Of a DNA stretch of 64,000 nucleotides, positions 1 through 8,055 are shown piece by piece. The notes beneath the pieces were generated by a model. It worked only from the letters and a program-made list of their open reading frames with translations, was not told the DNA's origin and ran no database searches. Every line of letters begins with the position of its first letter. Within the stretch, counting starts at the first letter, position 1. The translations under genes and the position numbers were made by a program. Source of the DNA: Francisellaceae bacterium (GTDB taxonomy: Bacteria > Pseudomonadota > Gammaproteobacteria > Francisellales > Francisellaceae); assembly GCA_028355575.1 (NCBI GenBank), contig JAOMSY010000003.1, positions 1-64,000 of the forward strand, written 5' to 3'.

Positions 1-50
1 AGTGCGCTAATAAATATACGAAATTTCCCAATACGCAAGTATGATAATAA

Positions 51-644
<594 letters not shown>

Positions 645-661
645 TTATCTAAATTTGGTGA

Positions 662-1354
662 TTATAAATTTATTTTAATCAACTCATTGATATTTGTAAC
701 CCGATACCTATTTATTTCAAGCTGTAAACTTGATGAAGTTAGTAGTGCCAAAGACACGCTATAATTATCTTCATATTTAAATTGAGAAAATAAGATATTA
801 TTGCAACTTTTATTTGGCTTCGCAGTATTATTTTTTATTGAAAAATTATATACGTCTAATCCATTTGCAATGCCTGTTCCAAGCGCTTTTAATACAGCTT
901 CTTTTGCAGTCCAAAGATTATAAAAGCTAGTCATTTGTTGTTGATTATCTTTAATGGTTTTTAACTGAATATATTCTTGAGTGGAAAAATATTGTTTAGC
1001 GATTTCTAACATATTCTTTTTTGATTCTAATTTCTGAATGTCTATTCCAATTTCAGACGATTTACATATAGCCAGCACAACCCAATCGTGGCTATGGCTT
1101 ATATTAAAAAAATGGGCTTGATTCTGAAGATAGGGCTTTCCACATTTATTTTTATAGAATTGAAGTTCATTGCTTGGTATGTTTGTTTTTAATGAAAGAA
1201 ATTTACGCCTTAACCATCGTGATAAGGCGTACTCTTGTTTACGCTTTTTAGATTTAAATGCATCAAATTTATCGGATTCACTAGTGGTAAGTGGGACTTG
1301 TCCGAAGTCATTGATATTGGCAAAAAATAGTTCGACTAAGACATTAGATGACAT
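662..1354 (-). CDS. 4'-phosphopantetheinyl transferase, Sfp type
   Basis: Transfers the phosphopantetheine arm of CoA to a carrier-protein serine. The 230-residue length and the motifs GIDIQKLE (about residue 102) and WTAKEAVLKALGTGI (about residue 148) mark the Sfp/group II family; their Asp and Glu residues bind Mg2+. It starts 3 bp after the ketosynthase stop codon, so it is the last gene of the five-gene operon. A dedicated transferase implies a dedicated acyl carrier protein, yet none is encoded in this window. It may act on an ACP encoded elsewhere, or also serve as the cell's general transferase. Confidence 0.9.
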   Translation of the reverse strand: MSSNVLVELFFANINDFGQVPLTTSESDKFDAFKSKKRKQEYALSRWLRRKFLSLKTNIPSNELQFYKNKCGKPYLQNQAHFFNISHSHDWVVLAICKSSEIGIDIQKLESKKNMLEIAKQYFSTQEYIQLKTIKDNQQQMTSFYNLWTAKEAVLKALGTGIANGLDVYNFSIKNNTAKPNKSCNNILFSQFKYEDNYSVSLALLTSSSLQLEINRYRVTNINELIKINL

Positions 1355-1357
1355 TGT

Positions 1358-2590
1358 CTAACTAAATTTTTTAAAGATGAGTGAGGTATTAATACCCCCA
1401 AATGCAAAATTGTTACTCATAACGTATTCACAATCTATTGTGCGGTTATTGTGTTGTATGTAGTCTAACTCAGCACAGCGTTCATCAATGTTTTCTAAGT
1501 TAATAGTTTGTACAAACGTTTTATTGTTCATCATGCAGATACTTAACCACGCTTCAGTTGCGCCGCAGGCGCCAAGTGTATGCCCAAAGTAACTTTTTAG
1601 TGAGCTGATAGGGATGTTTTTTCCGAAGATATCATGTGTGGCCTGAGATTCAGCAATATCACCTTTTTCTGTAGCCGTGCCATGTGCATTTACATAGCCA
1701 ATTTGAGAAGGCGAGATACTCGCGTCATCTAGAGCAAGTTGCAGGGAAAGTTTCATTGTGTCAGAGGTTGGTTGTGTGACATGTTTTGCATCACAATTTG
1801 TTCCAAATCCAACGACTTCTGCATATATTTTAACACCTCTTGCTTGCGCATGAGATAATTCTTCTAATATAAAACTGCAAGCGCCTTCACCAATTACAAG
1901 ACCGTCACGGTCTTTATCAAAAGGCCGAGGGGTTGTTTTAGGTCTGTCATTTCTTTGACTGGTTGCATAAAGGGTATCGAAAATGGCAACTTGGCTCACA
2001 CAAAGTTCTTCTGCACCACCAGCAATCATCACGTCTTGATAACCATTTTTAATCGCTTCATAGGCATAGCCAATACCTTGGCTGCTCGAAGTACAGGCAC
2101 TAGATGTAGGGATAACTCGACCAAGAATACCAAAAGTCAGAGCAGCATTAACGGCACATGTATGACTCATCCCTTTAATATAAGTCGTCGCGGTAACATT
2201 TTGCATGGACCCCGTTATGCGAATCATGGTTAAGTCACCTAATGATGCATTGCTACCAGAACAAGATCCATAGGAAATGCCTGTTCGACCATTACTTAAA
2301 ATATCTTGTTGATCTAATAAATCAGCATCTTTTAAGGCCTCTTCAACAGAGAGCGTAGAGAGTTTAGCAACTCGGCCCATCCCTCGTATTTTTTTACGGG
2401 TATAGTGACTTGGTAATGAGAAATCCTGAACTGGTGCGGCAAGTAAGGAGTGTAGACCATCAATTTTTTTCCAGTCTTCCATAACAATAATGCCTGTATT
2501 CTTTGCCTGGATGTTTTGGTAGATATCGTCCCAGTTGTTTCCAAGAGAAGTAATGCCATGGATGCCAGTTATAACAACACGCTTGCTCAT
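1358..2590 (-). CDS. beta-ketoacyl-ACP synthase, ApeR-like
   Basis: A thiolase-fold condensing enzyme of 410 residues that would extend an ACP-bound acyl chain by decarboxylative condensation. The catalytic cysteine is in SSACTSSSQG (C166). The two catalytic histidines are in NAHGTATEKGD and YFGHTLGACG, so this is an active ketosynthase and not a chain-length factor. Its start overlaps the ketoreductase stop by 4 bp (ATGA), indicating translational coupling. Position and order match the second ketosynthase (ApeR) of aryl polyene clusters; equating the product with aryl polyene is inference. A FabF/FabB housekeeping role is less likely given the company of a second ketosynthase and a dedicated transferase. 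Confidence 0.85.
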   Translation of the reverse strand: MSKRVVITGIHGITSLGNNWDDIYQNIQAKNTGIIVMEDWKKIDGLHSLLAAPVQDFSLPSHYTRKKIRGMGRVAKLSTLSVEEALKDADLLDQQDILSNGRTGISYGSCSGSNASLGDLTMIRITGSMQNVTATTYIKGMSHTCAVNAALTFGILGRVIPTSSACTSSSQGIGYAYEAIKNGYQDVMIAGGAEELCVSQVAIFDTLYATSQRNDRPKTTPRPFDKDRDGLVIGEGACSFILEELSHAQARGVKIYAEVVGFGTNCDAKHVTQPTSDTMKLSLQLALDDASISPSQIGYVNAHGTATEKGDIAESQATHDIFGKNIPISSLKSYFGHTLGACGATEAWLSICMMNNKTFVQTINLENIDERCAELDYIQHNNRTIDCEYVMSNNFAFGGINTSLIFKKFS

Positions 2591-3309
2591 ACTAATCCTC
2601 CATTAATTGAAATGACTTGCCTAGTAATATAGCCAGCAAGATCCGACATTAAATAGCTGACTAGTTCAGCCACTTCTTCTGGTTTTCCCATTCTACGTGC
2701 GGGAATGTGTTTCATAATTTCATTAATTTCAGCATCCTGAACCATATCCGTTTCAATTAAGCCGGGTGCAACACAGTTTACAGTTATTTTGCGTTTGGCT
2801 AGTTCAATGGCTAATGCTTTTGATGCACCAATAATACCAGCTTTTGCTGCACTGTAGTTTACCTGGCCGCGATTACCAGCAATTCCTGATACCGAAGCAA
2901 GTGTCACAATTCTACCGCCTTTCCTTAATTGCATCATTGGCATGATACAAGGTTTGATGACATTGTAAAAACTATCCAAATTGGTATGTACGACATTGTC
3001 CCAGTCTTGTCCTTCCATTGCAGGAAAAACAACATCTTTACATATGCCAGCATTGTTAACTACACCATAGTAGGCACCATCTTTTTCAATATGTTTTAAA
3101 ATCGCTTCTTCACAATGATCACGGTTAGTAATATCAAATTGTATCAATTCAGCTTGGCAATTATTCGATAAAATAGTACTTAGAGTAGCTTCTGCACCAG
3201 CCTTGTCGCTATTATAGTGGACTGTAACGTTAAACTGTTCAGATAAAGCGATGGCAATTGCTTTGCCAATACCTTTGCTCGCACCAGTGACCAGTACATT
3301 CCTTTTCAT
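2587..3309 (-). CDS. 3-ketoacyl-ACP reductase, FabG/ApeQ-like SDR
   Basis: A 240-residue short-chain dehydrogenase that would reduce the beta-keto group on the carrier protein with NADPH. The nucleotide-binding motif TGASKGIGKAIA is at the N-terminus. NNAG is at about residue 86, and the catalytic Ser-Tyr-Lys set (ASVSGIAGNRGQVNYSAAKAG) spans about 137-157. The start codon overlaps the dehydratase stop by 4 bp and the stop overlaps the next ketosynthase start by 4 bp, so it sits in the middle of a coupled cistron. It is the third gene of the KS-DH-KR-KS block. Sequence alone cannot separate it from housekeeping FabG; context suggests ApeQ. Confidence 0.88.
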   Translation of the reverse strand: MKRNVLVTGASKGIGKAIAIALSEQFNVTVHYNSDKAGAEATLSTILSNNCQAELIQFDITNRDHCEEAILKHIEKDGAYYGVVNNAGICKDVVFPAMEGQDWDNVVHTNLDSFYNVIKPCIMPMMQLRKGGRIVTLASVSGIAGNRGQVNYSAAKAGIIGASKALAIELAKRKITVNCVAPGLIETDMVQDAEINEIMKHIPARRMGKPEEVAELVSYLMSDLAGYITRQVISINGGLV

Positions 3310-3767
3310 AATTTTAGTTTTCCCGTTAGTATATCTGATATTTGTTCTTTTGGAGGTAAATATGTATTCAGCCTGGCTTCACAAGCTAATTGGTTATCAA
3401 TATGAATACAGCAATTAAAGACCCCAATTTTGTCACCTATGAAGGATTTTTCTGCGGTAATGATAAGAATGTTGTTTAAACTAAAATATTCACAATGACT
3501 TATAAACTTACGAACACTTAGTAGTAAACCAACTTCTGGTTTGTTTGATTCGCCTTGGTATCCAGCATAGATCCCAATTGCTTGGGCCATAAATTCGATA
3601 CCGAACCAGTTATATATCCCTTTAATTTGATCGTTGTAAAAAATATTCGATTCTTTAACTGTTAGTTGACAGATGGTTTTATCATCGCTTGTAGAGATGA
3701 TGTCGTCTATTAAGCACATTCTTGAGGCGTGTGGTAGTAGTTCTTGTGGAGATATATGTTTGTGCAT
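3306..3767 (-). CDS. 3-hydroxyacyl-ACP dehydratase, ApeP-like hotdog
   Basis: A 153-residue hotdog-fold protein resembling ApeP/FabZ-like dehydratases, which convert 3-hydroxyacyl-ACP to trans-2-enoyl-ACP. Visible signatures are LLPHASRMCLIDDI at the N-terminus and WFGIEFMAQAIGIYAGYQG near the middle, where the Glu/Gln of the active-site helix lie. I chose the ATG at 3767 because it lies 1 bp after the upstream ketosynthase stop and begins at the conserved MHKH-SPQELLPH segment. An in-frame ATG at 3827 would add 20 residues inside the ketosynthase gene with no family support. Absence of an enoyl reductase next to it would leave double bonds in the product, as expected for a polyene. Confidence 0.82.
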   Translation of the reverse strand: MHKHISPQELLPHASRMCLIDDIISTSDDKTICQLTVKESNIFYNDQIKGIYNWFGIEFMAQAIGIYAGYQGESNKPEVGLLLSVRKFISHCEYFSLNNILIITAEKSFIGDKIGVFNCCIHIDNQLACEARLNTYLPPKEQISDILTGKLKL

Positions 3768-3768
3768 A

Positions 3769-4962
3769 CTAGATGCCTTTTTCCGCTTTCTCAATAACGA
3801 GACTGACATTACTTCCGCCGAAGGCAAAAGAGTTACTCATAAACGCGCATTTTTGCCATTGAGTTTCTTCATTAATGATATTAATTGGAGGTATATTAGG
3901 ATCAAATTTACCATCCCAAATCTGTTTTGGTAATAACCTGTTAGGGTTATATTTTTCTGATAGCAGTAACCAACAAAAAGCAAGCTCATGTGCGCTAGCT
4001 GCACCTAATGTGTGTCCTGTGAGGGCTTTTGTCGAACTACATGGAACTTGTTTGCCAAAAAAATTGTTTACCATGGTAGCTTCTACTTCATCATTTTTTG
4101 GCGTGGCTGTGCCATGTAAGTTAATGTAACCGATATCTTTGGTTGTTAGGTTTGCGGAATGCAATGCATGCTGCATCGCTGATTTCCCGCCCATTCCAGT
4201 TGGATCAGGTGATGAAATATGATAGCCATCAGACGATTCACCTGTTCCAGATAACTTAATTTCAGATTTTTCTTTACTAAGAACAAGAAGCGCAGCACCT
4301 TCACCAATATTTAGTCCGCAACGATTTTTGCTAAATGGATTGCTTGTGGTGCTGGAAACGAGTTCTAACGCATCAAAACCATTTAATGTCATCTCGCAAA
4401 GCGCGTCGCTCCCGCCAGTAATGACTGCATCACATAAACCAGATTTAATTAACCTATCAGCCGCAGCAATCGCTTTACCGCTTGAAGAGCAGGCTGTGGA
4501 TATTGTGTAATGTAGACCTTTGATACCAGCATACTCTGATAAAAATTCAGATCCTGATGAAACTTCTTGGTGTTGGTAATAAAAATCATCAGGAAAAAGT
4601 CCGGTTTTTTTGTATTCCTTCCAAGCACCTTCGCCAGAGGCAATGCCTGATGTGCTTGTACCTAAGACAATTCCGATTCGATTGCTACCATATTTATTTT
4701 TTAGATCGCTAACTTTAGAGCGAATTTGTTCATAGGCTTGGGCGATAAATTGATTATTCTGAGTATCATATTTGGGATATTCTTCTGATAACGCTATTTT
4801 TTTAAGAATATTAGCCTGGCCTATAAAAGTTTGCTTTTTACTATATAACTTGTCATACACTTTTAAGCTGGATTGATCACCAGATAGTAGTCCTGTAGCA
4901 ACCTGGTTTTTGTTGTTGCCAAGCGCATTAGTGATACCAATGTCGTTTAAGTAGGTTGTCAT
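3769..4962 (-). CDS. beta-ketoacyl-ACP synthase, ApeO-like
   Basis: First gene of the operon, a 397-residue ketosynthase. The nucleophile is C158 in STACSSSGKA. The catalytic histidines lie in NLHGTATPKND and TGHTLGAASA, and the C-terminal NSFAFGGSNVSL is the usual FabB/FabF glycine-rich end. Together with the downstream dehydratase, reductase and second ketosynthase it reproduces the apeO-P-Q-R order known from aryl polyene clusters. A sigma70-type promoter lies about 45-75 bp upstream, separate from the candidate small RNA. No glycosyltransferase, ammonia-lyase, AMP ligase, outer-membrane exporter or ACP gene accompanies it here, so the product may differ from classical aryl polyenes. Confidence 0.85.
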   Translation of the reverse strand: MTTYLNDIGITNALGNNKNQVATGLLSGDQSSLKVYDKLYSKKQTFIGQANILKKIALSEEYPKYDTQNNQFIAQAYEQIRSKVSDLKNKYGSNRIGIVLGTSTSGIASGEGAWKEYKKTGLFPDDFYYQHQEVSSGSEFLSEYAGIKGLHYTISTACSSSGKAIAAADRLIKSGLCDAVITGGSDALCEMTLNGFDALELVSSTTSNPFSKNRCGLNIGEGAALLVLSKEKSEIKLSGTGESSDGYHISSPDPTGMGGKSAMQHALHSANLTTKDIGYINLHGTATPKNDEVEATMVNNFFGKQVPCSSTKALTGHTLGAASAHELAFCWLLLSEKYNPNRLLPKQIWDGKFDPNIPPINIINEETQWQKCAFMSNSFAFGGSNVSLVIEKAEKGI

Positions 4963-5006
4963 GTTATTCGAAATTACAAAGCCAGGATTATTTAGATATT
5001 CTATAA

Positions 5007-5036
5007 ATTATAATCTAGTTTGATTAAATTTGGCAG
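5007..5036 (-). promoter_or_regulatory. Probable sigma70 promoter of the KS-DH-KR-KS-PPTase operon
   Basis: Read on the minus strand there is a perfect -10 TATAAT (5012-5007). An 18-bp spacer separates it from CTGCCA (5036-5031), a four-of-six match to the -35 box. The start of transcription would fall near 5000, about 38 nt before the ATG at 4962. It lies downstream of the minus-strand terminator at 5070-5098, so operon transcription would not have to cross that terminator. Confidence 0.5.
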
Positions 5037-5064
5037 AATATGTATAAAATCTATTTCAAGATGC

Positions 5065-5142
5065 TAAAAACAAAAAAAGCCAGCTTTGCGGCTGGCTTAA
5101 GATTTAAGTTAGGTCTTACACTAACTTGAGGAGTAGCAAGTT
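5065..5142 (-). ncRNA. Candidate small RNA ending in an intrinsic terminator
   Basis: On the minus strand, a short stretch with no gene holds three inverted repeats: AACTTG/CAAGTT (5142-5137 with 5128-5123, loop CTACTCCT), AAGTTAG/CTAACTT (5127-5121 with 5112-5106) and the terminator stem. The first two share 5123-5127 and so cannot form together, which suggests a conformational switch. The C/U-rich loop could pair with Shine-Dalgarno sequences. A -10-like TACGAT or TATTAT lies just upstream, but I see no convincing -35 box. The 315-bp gap between the divergent ketosynthase and thiolase genes holds nothing else but the two promoters. An attenuator for a longer minus-strand leader is the alternative. 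Confidence 0.4.
5070..5098 (-). terminator. Rho-independent terminator, minus strand
   Basis: Perfect 8-bp GC-rich stem AAGCCAGC/GCTGGCTT (5098-5091 with 5084-5077) with a 6-nt loop, followed on the minus strand by a run of Ts, then G and more Ts. This is the best intrinsic terminator in the window. No annotated minus-strand gene ends before it, since the next gene upstream (phaA) runs the other way, so it must serve an unannotated transcript. Confidence 0.75.
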
Positions 5143-5277
5143 CATAATATCGTATTAACCTTAACGTAATCTTAATTTTATTAGCTTTAATTTTTTAATT
5201 TCATTAGCGGCCAAAAAATTTATAACTAAGCAAATAATCTGCTACAATTCTCACGCATTTAAAAAATGGAGATATGA

Positions 5278-6456
5278 ATGGAAGACGTTGTTATTGTTTC
5301 TGCACTTCGAACTGCAGTTGGCAAATTTGGTGGTACTTTGGCCACAGTACCGGCCCATAAGTTGGGTGCTAGTGTGATTAAAGCACTACTTGAAGAAACT
5401 AAAGTTAAGCCTGAGCAGATTGATGAAGTTATTCTTGGTCAGGTATTGACGACTGCATGTGGCCAAAATCCAGCTAGACAGGCTGTTATTGAGGCAGGTC
5501 TTCCACAAGATACCGTGGCAATGACCATTAATAAGGTTTGTGGGTCTGGTCTTAAGTCTATTCAACTTGCTGCACAAGCAATAAAATGTGGTGATGCGGA
5601 AATTATTATTGCTGGTGGGCAAGAAAATATGAATTTATCACCCCATGCTCTGCCAAAAAGTAGAGTTGGTCAACGTATGGGTGATTGGAAAATGACAGAC
5701 ACCATGATCAAAGATGGTTTGTGGGAAGCATTTAATAACTACCATATGGGTACGACTGCTGAAAATATTGCTAAGAAATTTAATATTTCTCGTCAAGAGC
5801 AAGATGAATTTGCATGTGCATCTCAAAACAAAGCTGAAGAAGCGATTAAGTCTGGTAAGTTTAAAGATGAAATTGTACCCGTTGTCATTCCTCAGCGTAA
5901 AAAAGATCCAATTATATTTGATCAAGATGAATTTCCAAGGTTTGGTGCGGCAATTGAGAGTTTCAGTAAATTACCGCCAGCTTTTGATAAAGAAGGAACG
6001 GTTACTGCAGCTAATGCTTCTGGTATAAATGATGGTGCTGCTGCAGTGATGCTGATGTCTGCAAGTAAAGCGCAAGAGCTTGGTTTAACGCCTCTAGCAA
6101 CAATCAAATCTTATGCTAATGCTGGTGTATGTCCAACGATCATGGGTACTGGCCCTATTCCTGCAAGTAAAAAATGTTTAGATAAAGCAGGGTGGAGCGC
6201 AAATGATCTTGACCTAGTTGAAGCAAACGAAGCTTTTGCTGCTCAAGCCATATCCGTTAACCGTGGTATGGAATGGGATGTTAATAAAGTAAATGTAAAT
6301 GGTGGCGCGATTGCAATTGGTCATCCTATTGGTGCTTCTGGTTGTCGCATATTCGTGACGCTGCTTCACGAAATGAAGCGTAGAGATGCAAAGAAAGGTT
6401 TGGCAACACTATGTATTGGTGGTGGTATGGGTACTGCATTAGCGGTAGAGCGATAG
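5278..6456 (+). CDS. phaA: Acetyl-CoA C-acetyltransferase (thiolase)
   Basis: Condenses two acetyl-CoA into acetoacetyl-CoA, or the reverse. At 392 residues it has the usual thiolase length. The acyl-accepting cysteine is in [10 protein letters not shown] (about residue 89), the base in [17 protein letters not shown], and the second cysteine in [10 protein letters not shown]. The start ATG at 5278 has a GGAGA ribosome site 5 nt upstream. It is followed 19 bp later by an acetoacetyl-CoA reductase, so the pair makes (R)-3-hydroxybutyryl-CoA, the precursor of polyhydroxybutyrate. A -10-like TACAAT lies about 25 bp before the start, with a poor -35. It could also be called atoB; the context favours phaA. 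Confidence 0.9.
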   Translation: MEDVVIVSALRTAVGKFGGTLATVPAHKLGASVIKALLEETKVKPEQIDEVILGQVLTTACGQNPARQAVIEAGLPQDTVAMTINKVCGSGLKSIQLAAQAIKCGDAEIIIAGGQENMNLSPHALPKSRVGQRMGDWKMTDTMIKDGLWEAFNNYHMGTTAENIAKKFNISRQEQDEFACASQNKAEEAIKSGKFKDEIVPVVIPQRKKDPIIFDQDEFPRFGAAIESFSKLPPAFDKEGTVTAANASGINDGAAAVMLMSASKAQELGLTPLATIKSYANAGVCPTIMGTGPIPASKKCLDKAGWSANDLDLVEANEAFAAQAISVNRGMEWDVNKVNVNGGAIAIGHPIGASGCRIFVTLLHEMKRRDAKKGLATLCIGGGMGTALAVER

Positions 6457-6475
6457 TTTATTACAGGAGAAAAAT

Positions 6476-7219
6476 ATGAAAGGTAGAATAGCAGTTGTTA
6501 CAGGTGGTACGCGTGGGATTGGTAAAGCAATTTGTGATGCTTTATTGAAAGAAGGTGCGTTTGTTATCGCTGGTTACACAAATGAAGCGAATGCACAAAA
6601 ATGGTTAGATTCACAGAAAGAGAAAGGTTATGGAGATAAGGTAGATATCATCAAAGGTGATGTCTCTAATCCAGATGAAGTCCGTGCGGCAATTGTAGAA
6701 AAAATTGAGAAATACGGTAAGATCGAAATCTTAGTCAATAATGCAGGTATTACACGTGATGGCATGTTTAAAAAAATGACTTACCAGCAATGGAGTGAAG
6801 TCATGAACACAAACTTAGGCAGTTTGTTTAGTGTTTCTCAACCTGTTATCAATAGTATGTTAGAAAATGGATTCGGTCGTGTTGTAAACATGTCTTCAGT
6901 AAATGCACAAAAAGGTCAGCTCGGCCAAGTGAATTATTCAGCGGCAAAATCTGGGATCCACGGCTTTACAAAAGCTTTGGCTCAGGAAGTTGCACGCAAA
7001 GACATTACAGTTAACACGGTGTCTCCAGGGTATGTTGCAACAGAAATGGTAATGGCGATCCCAGAGCCTGTGCTTGAGAAAATTGTTGCACAAGTGCCTA
7101 AGGGTCGTTTAGCAACACCTGAAGAGGTGGCGTCACTCGTTACTTTCTTATGTTCTGATAATGCTGGCTTTATTACAGGTGCTGACTACTCTATAAATGG
7201 TGGGTTACACATGTCTTAA
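6476..7219 (+). CDS. phaB: Acetoacetyl-CoA reductase
   Basis: A 247-residue NADPH-dependent SDR that reduces acetoacetyl-CoA to (R)-3-hydroxybutyryl-CoA. It has TGGTRGIGKAIC at the N-terminus, NNAGITRDGMF near 90 and a catalytic NMSSVNAQKGQLGQVNYSAAKSG segment near 140. The stretches RDGMFKKMTYQQW and VNYSAAKSGIHGFTKALAQE are characteristic of PhaB rather than FabG. A GGAG site precedes the ATG. PHB synthase (phaC) and phasin genes are not in the window, so polymer formation depends on genes elsewhere. Confidence 0.9.
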   Translation: MKGRIAVVTGGTRGIGKAICDALLKEGAFVIAGYTNEANAQKWLDSQKEKGYGDKVDIIKGDVSNPDEVRAAIVEKIEKYGKIEILVNNAGITRDGMFKKMTYQQWSEVMNTNLGSLFSVSQPVINSMLENGFGRVVNMSSVNAQKGQLGQVNYSAAKSGIHGFTKALAQEVARKDITVNTVSPGYVATEMVMAIPEPVLEKIVAQVPKGRLATPEEVASLVTFLCSDNAGFITGADYSINGGLHMS

Positions 7220-7245
7220 TTTATTACTTTAATTAGTAATAAATT
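7218..7245. terminator. AT-rich hairpin between convergent phaB and lpxH
   Basis: Perfect 10-bp inverted repeat AATTTATTAC/GTAATAAATT with an 8-nt loop. It is placed so that each arm overlaps the stop codon of one of the two convergent genes. It could act as a weak bidirectional terminator, but the stem has almost no GC and the T-tracts are interrupted. Confidence 0.4.
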
Positions 7246-8002
7246 ATTCTGATATTTTTTCTAAACATTCTTTCATTGGCCAGCTGTTTAAAGTAACTAC
7301 CTCTTTAGTTATTAAAATGTAGCTACCTTTATCATGCCAGTCACTTAAAACAGCTCGCACAAATTTGTCATCTCGATGAATAGCCATTTTGTGAGTATGG
7401 CCGTGTATTAATATTGTATTATTATTTTTATATTCATTAACACCTTTGTCTGTAACATCAACTTGTATTACAAGTCGCTGGCCTTTGTTTTTGCTTTTAC
7501 TCCTGAGCTTTAAGGCTATTTTTCTGCGTAAACTTAAGGGGAAAGCTAGATATATGTTTTGAAAAAACTTAATCCTTGAAAATTTCCTAAAACGCTGATA
7601 GCTAATATCATCTGTGCAGAGTGTATCGCCGTGCGCAAGTATCACGCGTTTATCTTTGAATGAAAGCTGCTCAGTGTCACCTAATAATGTAGCGCCTGAC
7701 ATTTTAGAGAATTGCTTGCCAATAAAGAAGTCTCGATTCCCGTGCATAAAATATAATTTTATGTTTTTGGCTTTTAATGCTTTTAGTTCATTAATAACAG
7801 CAATATTGAAGTCAGTTAGGTTGTCATCACCAATCCAATAATCAAAAAAATCACCTAGTATATAGAGTGCTTGGCACGATTTATCTTCACATATATAAAC
7901 AATGAAGTTTCTAAAAAGTTCAAAGACTTTTGGTCTGTCTTCAGATAAATGTAAATCTGAGATTATGTAAGTGTTGTCTGGCATTGCCGAATATAATTTC
8001 AT
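7244..8002 (-). CDS. lpxH: UDP-2,3-diacylglucosamine diphosphatase
   Basis: Lipid A biosynthesis: hydrolyses UDP-2,3-diacylglucosamine to lipid X plus UMP at the inner-membrane surface. The calcineurin-like phosphoesterase metal ligands are all present: SDLHLSED near residue 16, GDFFDYWIGDD near 50, MHGNRDFF near 85, LAHGDTL near 120 and HGHTHKMA near 199. At 252 residues it is close to the E. coli enzyme (240). It is encoded alone, convergent with phaB and divergent from hldE. Confidence 0.93.
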   Translation of the reverse strand: MKLYSAMPDNTYIISDLHLSEDRPKVFELFRNFIVYICEDKSCQALYILGDFFDYWIGDDNLTDFNIAVINELKALKAKNIKLYFMHGNRDFFIGKQFSKMSGATLLGDTEQLSFKDKRVILAHGDTLCTDDISYQRFRKFSRIKFFQNIYLAFPLSLRRKIALKLRSKSKNKGQRLVIQVDVTDKGVNEYKNNNTILIHGHTHKMAIHRDDKFVRAVLSDWHDKGSYILITKEVVTLNSWPMKECLEKISE

Positions 8003-8055
8003 ATAGTTAAGGCAGTATATCTCTTAGTTAGTAAATTATTCAAGTAAGGTAAGTT

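Noticed and set aside
1955..2233. Open frame on the plus strand, 92 codons
   Set aside because: Lies wholly inside the ApeR-like ketosynthase gene in antisense; no ribosome site and no recognisable protein.
3768..3827. N-terminal extension of the dehydratase
   Set aside because: Would lie inside the upstream ketosynthase gene and adds non-conserved residues; the ATG at 3767 sits 1 bp after the ketosynthase stop and matches the family start.
5714..6028. Open frame of 104 codons inside phaA
   Set aside because: Out-of-frame shadow of a clear thiolase; low-complexity translation.
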